Part shown: positions 22,536 to 32,745 of the stretch, piece by piece | Layout: each line of letters begins with the position of its first letter | How positions within the stretch are numbered: the stretch's first letter is position 1 | Assembly: GCF_023091745.1 (NCBI RefSeq) | Contig: NC_068915.1 | Span: forward strand, 57,036,001 to 57,100,000 | Length of the DNA stretch: 64,000 bases | DNA from: Budorcas taxicolor | Taxonomy: Eukaryota > Chordata > Mammalia > Artiodactyla > Bovidae | Direction: 5' to 3' | Program-made: the position numbers and the translations under genes | The notes under the pieces: model-generated | What the model was told of the DNA's origin: nothing | Seen by the model: only the letters and a program-made list of their open reading frames with translations | Database searches by the model: none

Positions 22536-23764
22536 AATTTCAAGCTCTTATTTTTCACAAGAATTCTTCACAAGGAATAGTTGGTAGGGTTTTCTTTACT
22601 TGTTTTTTTAGTGTACTCTCCAACTGTAGTGGGAAAAGTGCCTACAAATATTGCTAATGGGTGAGAAACTGCACATTCTCTGGTAACATTGGTGAGAAGC
22701 CAAGTACTGAGTGAACACTACTATTTCCAAAATGATTTATGTGAAAGAGCCCAAAAGTATGGTTAACTGTTTTTCGCTTTGCCCTATTTGATAAGAAACT
22801 GCTTTTAGTAACAGGCAGGTTGTCTGCCCAGTTTTTCACCTACTGATGAACTTCACTTTGCCTCTTCTTACAATTAATGCATTAGGCATGCTAAGCAGCT
22901 CTCAGGTTCTATTCTATAATAGGAAGTAGGAAATTCTGCAGGATCTGCAGATATAATTGATATATTGATCTGCAGGCAACCTGTGATGGGATAGAGTCTT
23001 TTGAGACCATAGCCTGTAACTTTGATGAGGAGTCTCTCTCTGACTTCAACCCTGCAATTATATTCCATTAGAAAATGGAGGGATCAACCATGATTCTTAA
23101 GTAGTCAGCCAAAGAACCAACTGATTTAAGCTGGAAAGGAATGTATTAAGCACTCTAGATAGCTTTTGACATTGCTTGGAGGACGGAGAACCAGACTTGG
23201 TGGCTTTGTGGCCAAACGTAACATCCACTTTACTCAGGAGCATGGTCCCAAGAGAGACCCAGTACATCTGGCAACACAGATATGAGCCCTGGATACACCT
23301 TGAGAGTCTCCTCCTCCGCTGGCTCTGGAAGCCATGTGTCTCTGGGGCTGCCTTTGTCACAGTGGGTTCTTCTCAATGCTTGCTTCTCCTCATCACTACC
23401 TTCCAGATCTATGACTTATAAGTAAATGTCTGGTTGACAGCACCTAGATTCCCTGCTTAGGCCATAACTGCTTAAAAAACAACAACAACAACAACTGGAA
23501 AAATTAATTTCTGATACCCTCCTTAGGGACTCTTATAGTAGAAAACTCCCCAGAGTTTTATAGAGAAAACTCCTTTGAACATGTGCCAGACTGCCAAGAA
23601 GAATGACAAAGTCCAGTCTTCCTTGGTTTCTCTGCAGAGCTGGAGTATCAGCCAACATTCTCGGTCAGGGAGAAACAAGAGGGCCAGGAGGGTACGGTGT
23701 GTTTCTGTTCAACTCCTCCATTCCCACGGAACCCTTACCTCCTGTTCTTGACTTATTAACTGAG
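22536..23764. other. Intergenic, no recognised gene
   Basis: Single-copy DNA with a short (AAC)n run at 23475-23495. Two opposing frames at 23097-23360 (-) and 23176-23421 (+) of 80-87 codons show no recognisable domain. Confidence 0.45.
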
Positions 23765-24390
23765 TGTCTTTGAGCCAATTACTCAATATCTGTAGTCCAA
23801 GCCATCCGCCTGACTAGAGTCCCTCCAATTGCACTCACACCCTCCAACAGCGCATTTCCATGCCTAGTTGAGCTTTAACAACATAAGACTGATGATGATA
23901 TTTCTATGCTTAAGACATTCCAAAAACTGCCTAACACACTGTATGACAGCCTGCAAGACCCTACATGAAGTGGTCTCTGCCTAGATTCCCTTTAAGGCAT
24001 CTAGGACCATCCTTCCCTTCATTAACTGTTCCTCAGCCCCACTGATTCTCTAATACAGGCAAGCGTGACTCAGAGCCTTTGTCCTGTGGCTTCCCATACA
24101 GGTAATGTTCTAACTCCAAACCATCACCTGGGTGAACCCTTCTCATCATTCAGGTCTCAGCTCAAATGCCACTTCCTCAAAGAGATTTTCCTGACCACCC
24201 TATTTAAATTGGATACCTCTCCCAACTTCTTATACCATACTCTCTTTTTAAAATCATAGTTATTATCAATACCTAGATTATCTTATTTATTTATCAAACT
24301 ATCTATTTTCTGTTTGCACTACTGAAAAATGAGGCTTATCTTGGTATCTCCAATGTTTAGAACTGTGCCAAATTTCTGAGCTTCTGGCTC
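23765..24390 (+). repeat. L2 LINE relic, sense
   Basis: An extended L2 3' region in order: 'tgcaagaccctacatgaagtggtctctgcctag', 'cagagcctttgtcctgtggcttccc', 'ttcaggtctcagctcaaatgccacttcctcaaagagattttcctgaccaccc', 'tagattatcttatttatttatcaaact', and the start of 'aatgtttagaactgtgcc'. It is about 600 bp and diverged, as expected of L2. Confidence 0.8.
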
Positions 24391-27300
24391 AATTCCTTCC
24401 ACACTCTTCTCATTCCAGACTTTCCTCTGCCCCACGTCCTTGCACCCTAACTGAATTCCCTGTCATGTGTTTGAGCAGATGGGACCTCCTACTTCCCGTG
24501 AAGCAGATGGTGTCTTTCGTGGCTAGTGTTTCAGGGTATCAGTAATCTGGCTATTGAGCACATGACCAAAGTCTATAGGACTGTGAAGCTGGGAAAAAAT
24601 TGAGTGGGGGAATGAAGAAGAAAGATTGGCGACGTCAGGCAGACTGGAAGTCATGTGGGCAAAGATGTGACAAAGGTGGCCATGGATACAGGGTTGATAA
24701 CAAGAGTCACGAGTTGGTTGACTTGCTGTCTAGCAAGGGCCTGACCCCAGCTGTCATTTCTTAATGACATTTTCTTAGATGAGCCCAGCAGAGAGGAGTA
24801 AACAGGACTAGGCGAGTAAACTATGTGTCTCATCAAAGATCTATTTCTTAGAGACACAAAGACAGCAGGATTAGCTACAACATCCATATGCTTGGTAAAA
24901 TTTCTTGTTATTAATAATACCAAGTCCCAAAAGTCAGGGTAATCCAAATGGAAGAGGGGCCTATTTGGATTATCCCAGTGTCATCTGGACTATAAGAACT
25001 TCCTTAGCTTCAAAAGACAGATGGCATCTTTTACCTTCAAGTAAAGTTCTATTTTAATTGTCTCCTTTTAATATTTAGCTGAACTGACTCCACCGTAAGT
25101 AAACCAGCAAACAAGCACGTCCTCAAACAGAAATGTGTCCTCAGACAGGCATCCACTGAGATCCCTACATCTTAGACCTTGAATGTTGTGATGCATGGAT
25201 GAGTTAGGTAATAGTTTTCAGTCTTAACTACTTTCTCTTTAATTATATGAAATATCTAGATAATTACTTGCATTTCATTCTGCTAATGGAGAATTAGACA
25301 TGTTATAAAATGTGGTTTGTGGTTTGTGCTTTGCAGTTGTGTTACCCTAACCCCACAAAGAAGTGCAAATCTCTTACTCTCTAATCAAAGAACTTACCAG
25401 GGCCCAGGAGTACTGAATGCCAAGTGGTGAGTGAGTGGGCAGGGAAGAGTTCAGCCTCTTAGTTTGCCCACTTTACTCTTGGCCCTCCTGACTGAAGGTT
25501 TACACTCTCGTCCCTCCCAACCGTCTTTCCTCTCCCATTGACTGTTAGATATGTCAGACTGTTAGATATGTTAGATACTTCTGCTTTCTCTCTCCTCCAC
25601 CCAGGGACAGTAATGTCTAGCCATTTTCTACCTGGGAAGAAAAGAACCTTCAGGCAAGCTTCTCACCTGTCACTTAGGTGGACGACTTGTTTGAATCGCT
25701 GTTTCTTCTTTGATGTGAGGTGGTAGAAGGAGAAAATCCCTCCTGGATCAAGAACAAGGAGGGGAAATAAATTCCAGAAACAACCACATTATTATTTGGA
25801 GATACAACATTGACAAGGTTGCAAACAATGAAAACCACATGAGGTATTTAGATAAACAAATTCATTATAGGAGGAAAGTTTTCTTTCCTCTTTCTATGGC
25901 AGGGAAAGGCTGGGATGCTGGCCAACCTCAAGAGTAACTATGACGTAGAGATTCAAGCTCTCTCTGAACGCATTTTCTACATCTTGCCTCTTGTCTCTGT
26001 GCCTGTTGCATGTCTTTCCCTCTCTCACCCTCTCACTCTTCTCTCTTGCTTTCTAGCTCTTTCCCTCCTTCTGGTGCTTACTGTAGTCCTCAGCCTACTC
26101 TGACTGTGTCTTAGCTAGCTGCCACTGCTTCTCTGGTGCATGTGGAAGAAACACAGCATGGATGCTTCCTGGATTTACCTGTTACGGGTCCAGCCACCCA
26201 AATCCCCAGGGAAAGGACTTTGACAAGCCTACTGAGTTAATGTTACATGAACATGGCAGCCAGAGATAGCCCTTCATCCGTGTGAAAGGCAGTCACAGAA
26301 TGGAAGAGCAAGGGACCAAACGTGAGTGGCACATACAACAAATATCTACCATATGATTTACTTGTTACGCATGGCAAATTGTCTTCCTAATGTGTGAGTG
26401 TCATACCAGCTGCAGAGTGTATTTCATTTCACTTGAGAACAAAGAGGAGCAGTAGACCCTTGGAAATAGATCTTTCTAAAACCTGTATCAGCTATACTTA
26501 ACTAGAGATGGGATCCTGCTTTTATCATTTCCATTGTGAGAAATCTGTTGGTGCTCTGTGTGGCTGCCCACAAGATTAATGCTTTATTCTACATTTTTAA
26601 CAGATGGAGAGCTTTCTTCATGTACTATAATTCTTACGTCTAGAGCCAGATGGAGTAAGGGAATTAGAAAATAACGATGCATAAAGTAAATATCAATTGC
26701 TGTTCCTTCTTTTTCTTAGGACTAAATTTTAATGTCATTTTTCCTCTCTGTCTTTCCTCAAGGTTCTCCTTCAGTCTTCCACTTCAAGTATCTTTGGTGA
26801 CATGTATGCACTTCACAGTACAAAAAGGTTAATTGGTGCTCAATAAATTCTCGCTGAAATAAACTGTGTTTGTCTAATAGGTGCAAAGTATCACATGGCT
26901 CATTCTGCTATTTCTCCATTGATGGAACAAGCAAATAGGGAAAAGAAAGATGTTAAAGTATTCATCAGTTCACATTAGAAGTCCTTCATGGATATTTCTG
27001 CAGTGTTATGATTATCTTTTCCAACTCTATGCTGTGAATGTATTTTTTTTTTTTTTTCAGAATTAACAGTAGTGTGGTTCCCTTAGGAAAATACTAAAAA
27101 TATTCTGTTCCACATATGGCTTTCTCAGTGTTAATGCAGGTGTGTATGCCTTTGCTGGATGCAACCACTTGTCTTTTATTTTGAATATATTCCAAGATTA
27201 TTTGAAATGATGTGGGCAGCTCATTCTAAAAGCATTTATTAAGAACTTCCTCCATGCTAAGTGTTGTGTAATTCCAAATAAAAAGCTCAAATAAATGGTT

Positions 27301-27916
27301 AAGGTAAGAAAATGGTTTTCTTCTCACCCCTTGTTGACATTTTGCATCTTTCCAAAAACCCAACTCTTAAAGTAGGCTGTATAAATTCTAATTTATAACC
27401 TCTTCACTATTCCTATTTTCAAATGATTCATATTTCCCTATTCTTTCCATAATCAAAGAGTTTTCAAAAATTGAAATCTGCTCCCATATCTCCTAGTTAT
27501 TTTTTCTCATTTTAAAATAGATTAAACTAAGATTTACATGTGCTATTGGTAAGCACTTTTGTTGTTGTTATTTTTTTTTTTTTTCCTGACTTTTTAACTC
27601 AGATGTGTACTGTTCCCTTTTGGTGGTAGAAAGAAAGAAATATTTTTAACAGAAAAAAATTTAACTGAATATTTAAAGAAACAGAGACCATTTTCTAGAA
27701 ATAGGTTAACTGTTCTCTCCATGTGTAGAGTTGTCTGTAACCCAAGTAGTGGAATGTGGCTACTATCAGGTTAATTTTGGTCACTATAACAACCAACACT
27801 AACAATGAACATGCAAAAAGCTTTCTTAAGGGAAAAGGTCCTTTCCTTAAGAACTGAAATTAATTAAAATAAATATCTAATAAGAATTTTAAGGAAGTAG
27901 AGATTTTTATCTCTTC
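24391..27916. other. Intergenic, repeat-poor, no recognised gene
   Basis: About 3.5 kb with few recognisable repeats. Possible L2-like 3' tail near 26820-26862 ('ggtgctcaataaattctcgctgaa'). T-runs at about 27044-27058 and 27570-27584. All frames are under 100 codons and have no recognisable motif. One of the two largest repeat-poor blocks upstream of NWD2. Confidence 0.45.
25540..25573. repeat. 17-bp tandem duplication
   Basis: Two adjacent 17-bp units (GACTGTTAGATATGTCA at 25540-25556 and GACTGTTAGATATGTTA at 25557-25573) differ at one base. Confidence 0.9.
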
Positions 27917-28408
27917 CAATTGTTAGGGGAAGCACACTGATTGAAACCACCCACCCTGGCCAGGTACCATAGTAACCATTTGCATGAGTTGTTTTATGAC
28001 AGGAGATCCTGATAAGGAATACGGAACTAATAAGCCACCAACAACAGGAAGAGTTCGGGAAAGGTCTAAAGGAGACACCGCGTGTCCGTCCACTTCCCAG
28101 AATCTCTCTCACTAGCATCCATCTTGGCTGAGTGATGCGTGCACCACCAGAAAAGACTCTGAATTAGAATAATTGGTCAAAGACCACCAGGAAACTAATC
28201 CCATCACCATAAAACCCGACATTGTGAGCCACACGGCAGAGCAGTTCTCCTGGGTTTCCTTACCCTACTGCTCTCCACCCGAGTGCCCTTTCCCAATAAA
28301 ATCTCTTGCTTTATCAGCACATGTGTCTCCTCGGACAATTCATTTCTGAGTGTTAGACAAAAGCCCAGGTTCGGGCCCTGGAAAGGGTCCACCTTCCTCC
28401 AACACAAT
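27917..28408 (+). mobile_element. Solo ERV LTR (class I-like) with 4-bp CAAT duplication
   Basis: A 484-bp LTR at 27921-28404 starts TGTT and ends AACA, with CAAT at 27917-27920 and 28405-28408. A TATA-like ATAAAA (28209-28214) precedes a poly(A) signal AATAAA (28295-28300) by about 85 bp, giving the U3-R-U5 order on the + strand. 'tcctcggacaattcatttctgagtgttagac' in U5 is familiar from ruminant gammaretrovirus-like LTRs. No internal retroviral sequence lies on either side, so this is a solo LTR left by LTR-LTR recombination. It has no coding capacity. The 4-bp duplication fits class I ERVs; the subfamily is not assigned. Confidence 0.88.
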
Positions 28409-29399
28409 TCTTAAATACTTTAAATTTTTGCTTGGAAGTCCACATATACTGAAGAATTAGCAATGCCTTGAAAGCACTCTTAGCAACCCTTATAATTTAG
28501 TAACCTCTTCATGATGTAAAAATGACTCAAGTGTATGTGTAACTGTACTGCCTAATGAATTGCTGGAAAGAGGGGGGTTTTCATTAATGCAAATCTGTGA
28601 AAAATCTGAATTCAGTGAAACACAGGTTTATCTCCAGATTGACTATTGAAGCTTTGACATATTCAGCAACTCCACATCTATGAAGTATTGTTTTACTTCC
28701 TAACAGATTTTGCATACAGTACTAATAGCATCTTTAATCACAGGGCTTTAAGGCATTATGCAGCTACTTCTGACAATGTTGATTTGCAAATGGAGATTCA
28801 GAAAAGTTAAGTAATTTGGATCCTATTCTTTTCTGCCCTCATTAAGTTCACAGGACTCTGCCCAAGCCATATCTAGGAAGAAAGCAAACCGTGACACAGA
28901 TAACACTGTCCATCTGGGTCACAGCCGCAGTTCTTCGTGATCCATCTGTGCTGATACCGGAGATACAGGTTGGGAGCACCCATTACTGTGTCACCACCAC
29001 CCCACCCCCACTCACCTCGATCTCCTCTTCCGAACTCCTGCTATACTCATCCATACATTGAATTATTAATCACTCACAATTCTGTACTGTTGCTTAATCA
29101 TGTAATGGTCATTTGTTCAACTGGTGCATAATTATGAAACATTTACTGTGAAAAAAGTATTAGTCTAGTCTGGTGTATCTGTTCTTTTTTTATCTTACTC
29201 ATGTAAATACTTCTATCTCATTCAAAAAGAAAAAAAAAGGTCTTAGGAAAACTTGGTTTTCTAAGGCAGTGAGGAACTGTGGAGTCACTGTTCTCAGGGA
29301 CTAAAACCTAGGAAAGAAGATAGAACTAGTGTGGTTTTCATTAAGACACTCCCTAAATATTCCAGTTCTTTATTCCTAGTTGTATATTTGAGTAGAAAT
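28409..29399. other. Intergenic, no recognised feature
   Basis: About 1 kb of single-copy DNA with no firm gene or repeat. Confidence 0.45.
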
Positions 29400-29530
29400 T
29401 ACTTACCATCTCTAAAGTTGGGTGTGACCCTGTAACTTCTTTGGCTAATGAAACATGAAGTGATGCATATAATTTCTGGGTGGAAGCTTTAAGGGCCAAT
29501 AGGCAATTTACCACATTCCTTTTGTTCTAC
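29400..29530. repeat. Ancient mammalian repeat, left part (split by BovB)
   Basis: 'gtgaccctgtaacttctttggctaatgaaacatgaagtgatgcatataatttctgggtggaagctttaagggccaat' follows an old dispersed consensus ('ctttggccaatgaaatgtgagcagaagtg ... cttctgggcagaagctttaagagccagt'). Its continuation appears on the far side of the BovB at 32592-32745. Confidence 0.55.
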
Positions 29531-29614
29531 CTTAGTAAACCACTTCAGTATTCCAGCCTTGAGAACCCCATGAATAATACGAAAAGGCAAAAAGATAGGA
29601 CAATGAAAGATGAA

Positions 29615-29628
29615 CCCCCCCCCCCCCC
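29615..29628. repeat. C14 homopolymer in the BovB leader
   Basis: Fourteen Cs followed by further C-rich sequence to 29640. In most BovB copies this position has only a short C-run, so the tract probably expanded after insertion. Confidence 0.85.
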
Positions 29629-29784
29629 TCCGCCCCCGCCAGGTCGGTAGGTGCCCAATATGCTACTGGAGATTAGGGAGAAATAACTCCGGAAAGAATG
29701 AAGGGATGGAGCCAAAGCAAAAACAATACCCAGTTGTGGATGTGACCGGTACAGAAGCAAAGTCCGATGCTGTAAAGAGCAATA

Positions 29785-32575
29785 TTGCATAGGAACCTGG
29801 AATGTCAGGTCCATGAATCAGGGCAAATTGGAAGTGGTCAAACAGGAGATGCAAGAGTGAATGTCGACATTCTAGGAATCAGCGAACTAAAATGGACTGG
29901 AATGGGTGAATTTAACTCAGATGACCATTATATCTACTATGGTGGGGAGGAATCCCTTAGAAGAAATGGAATAGCCATCATGGTCAACAAAAGAGTCCGA
30001 AATGCAGTACTTGGATGTAATCTCAAAAACAACAGAATGATCTCTCTTCATTTCCAAGGCAAACCATTCAATATCACGGTAATCCAAGAGTATGCCCCGA
30101 CAGGTAATGCTGAAGAAAATGAAGTTGAACAGTTCTATGAAGACCTACGAGACCTTCTAGAACTAACACCCAAAAAAGATGTCCTTTTCATTATAGGGGA
30201 CTGGAATGCAAAAGTAGGAAGTCAAGAAACACCTGGAGTACCAGGCAAATTTGCCTTGGAGTATAGAATGAAGCAGGGCAAAGGCTAATTGAGTTCTGCC
30301 AAGAGAACACACTGGTCATAGAAAACACCATCTTCCAACAACACAGAAGAAGACTTTACACATGGACATCACCAGATGGTCAACACCAAAATCAGACTGA
30401 TTATATTCTTTGCAGCCAAAGATGGAGAAGCTCTACACAGTCAACAAAAACAAGACTGGGAGCTGACTGTGGCTCGGATCATGAACTCCAGACTGAAACT
30501 GAAAAAGTGGAGAAAACCACTAGACCATTCAGGTATGACCTAAATCAAATCCCTTATGATTTGGAAGTGAGAAATAGATTTAAGGGACTAGATCTGATAG
30601 ACAGAGTGCCTGATGAACTATGGATGGAGGTTTGTGACATTGTACAGGAGACAGGAATCAAGACCATCCCCATGGAAAAGAAATGCAAAAAAGCAAAATG
30701 GCTGTCTGGGGAGGCCTTACAAATAGCTATAAAAAGAAGTGAAGCAAAAAGCAAAGGAGAAAGGAAAGATATACCCGTTTGAATGCAGAGTTTCTAAGAA
30801 TAGCAAGGAAAGAACGCCTTCCTCAGTGATCAATGCAAAGAAATAGATGAAAACAATAGAATGGGAAAGACTAGAGATCTCTTCAAGAAACTTAGAGATA
30901 CCAAGGAACATTTCATGCAAAGATGGGCTCAATAAAGGACAGAAATGGTATGGACCTAACAGAAGCATAAGATATTAAAAAGAGGTGGCAAGAACACACA
31001 GAAGAACTGTACAAAAAAGATCTTCATGACCCAGATAATCACGATGGTTTGATCACTCACACTCGTCTAGAGCCAGACATCCTGGAATGTGAAGTCAACT
31101 GGGCCTTAGAAAGCATCACTACGAACAAAGCTAGTGGAGGTGATGGAGTTCCTGTTGAGCTACTTCATATACTGAAAGACAATGCTGTGAAAGTGCTGCA
31201 CTCAATATGTCAGCAAATTTGGAAAACTCAGCAGTGGCCACAGGATTGGAAAAGGTCAGCTCATTCCAAACCCAAAGAAAGGCAATGCCAAAGAATGCTC
31301 ACACTACCGCACAATTGCACTCATCTCACATGCTAGTAAAGTAATGCTTAAAATTCTCCAAGCCAGGCTTTAGCAATATGTGAACCGTGAACTTCCAGAT
31401 GTTCAAGCTGACTTTAGAAAAGTTAGAGGAACCAGAGATCAAATTGCCAACATCTGCTGGATCATGGAAAAAGCAAGAGAGTTCCAGAAAAACATCTATT
31501 TCTGCTTTATTGACTATGCCAAAGCCTTTGACTGTGTGGATCACAATAAACTGTGGAAAATTCTAAAAGAGATGGACATACCAGACTGCCCAACCTGCCT
31601 CTTGAGAAACCTATATGCAGGTCAGGAAGCAACTGGACAGTTAGAACTGGACATGGAACAACAGACTGGTTTCAAATAGGAAAAGGAGGACGTCAAGGCT
31701 GTATATTGTCACCCTGCTTATTTAACTTCTATGCAGAGTACATCATGAGAAACGCTGGGCTGGAGGAAGCACAAGCTGGATTCAAGATTGCAAGGAGAAA
31801 TATCAGTAACCTCAGATATGAAGCTGACACCACCCTAATGGCAGAAAGTGAAGAGGAACTAAAAACCTCTTGATGAAAGTGAAAGAGGAGAGTGGAAAAG
31901 CTGGCTTAAAGCTCAACATTCAGAAAACGAAGATCATGGCATCCAGTCCTATCACTTCATGGGAAATAGATGGGGAAACAGTGGAAACAATGGCTGACTT
32001 TATTTTTCTGGGCTCCAAAATCACTGCAGATGGTGACTGCAGCCATGAAATTAAAAGACACTTACTCCTTGGAAGAAAAGTTCTGACCAACCTAGATAGC
32101 ATATTGAAAAGCAGAGACATTACTTTGCCAACAAAGGTCAGTCTAGTCAAGGCTGTGGTTTCTCCAGTAGTCATCTATGAATGTGAGAGTTGGACTGTGA
32201 AGAAAGCTGAGAGTTGAAGAATTGATGCTTTTGACCTGTGGTGTTGGAGAAGACTCTTGAGAGTCCCTTGGACTGCAAGGAGATCCAACCTGTCCATCCT
32301 AAAGATCAGTCCTGGGTGTTCATCAGAAGGACTGATGTTGAAGCTGAAACTCCAATACTTTGGCCACCTGATGCGAAGAGCTAACTCATTTGAAAAGACC
32401 CTGCTGCTGGGTAGATTGAGGGTAGGAGGAGAAGGGGATGACAGAGGATGAGATGGTTGGATGGCATCACCAACTCGATGGACATGGGTTTGGGTGGACT
32501 CTGGGAGTTGGTGATGGACGGGAAGCCTGGCATGCCGCGGTTTATCTGGTCACAAAGAGTCACACACAACTGAGC
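29785..32575 (+). pseudogene. BovB ORF2 (APE endonuclease + reverse transcriptase) remnant
   Basis: Endonuclease motifs are readable: the 'TWNVRSMN' region near 29797-29820, 'SELKWTGMG' (about 29880-29906), 'GDWNAKVG' (about 30198-30221) and a C-terminal S-D-H (about 30476-30484). RT blocks include 'YFCFIDYAKAFDCVDH' (about 31500-31547) and 'GCILSPCLFN' (about 31699-31728). Breaks seen: a one-base deletion after about 29850, a further frameshift near 30250 before a stop at 30286-30288, and a 'TGGA' insertion near 31633-31640. The YADD active site reads Tyr-Glu-Ala-Asp at about 31817-31828. The protein cannot be made whole, and the damaged catalytic Asp alone would inactivate it. Confidence 0.93.
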
Positions 32576-32591
32576 AACTGAACTGAACTGA

Positions 32592-32745
32592 GTGGAAGTG
32601 ATCGTAGAAATGTATGAGAAAGCAGTGCTTCCATCAGCTAGGGCTTTAGAGTGCCCACTATGAGCAAATCTCCTCTCCCAACCTTCACTCAATATGTAGG
32701 ATGAATGAGAAACTTTTGCTGTATTAAACCACTCTAATTTTTAAA
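32592..32745. repeat. Ancient mammalian repeat, right part (split by BovB)
   Basis: 'gaatgagaaacttttgctgtattaaaccactctaattt' matches the 3' part of the consensus seen on the left of BovB ('gagaaataaacctttgttgttttaagccactgagattt'). Confidence 0.5.

Larger units (their letters stand above)
29531..32591 (+). mobile_element. BovB (RTE) LINE, near full length
   Basis: About 3.06 kb, close to the usual 3.2 kb BovB length. It runs from the 5' leader ('cttcagtattccagccttgagaaccccatgaa') to the 3' tail ('gagcaactgaactgaactga'). BovB encodes an APE-type endonuclease fused to a reverse transcriptase and moves by target-primed reverse transcription. It was horizontally transferred between reptile and ruminant lineages. 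The 5' leader holds a C14 run (29615-29628). The reading frame is broken many times; see the ORF2 remnant. It interrupts an older repeat (29400-29530 / 32592-32745). Confidence 0.95.

Noticed and set aside
27921..28404. A full endogenous provirus around the LTR
   Set aside because: No retroviral internal sequence or second LTR flanks it, and the CAAT duplication encloses one LTR only.
29545..29814. 89-codon minus-strand frame with a poly-Gly run
   Set aside because: It is the antisense of the BovB leader and its C14 tract.
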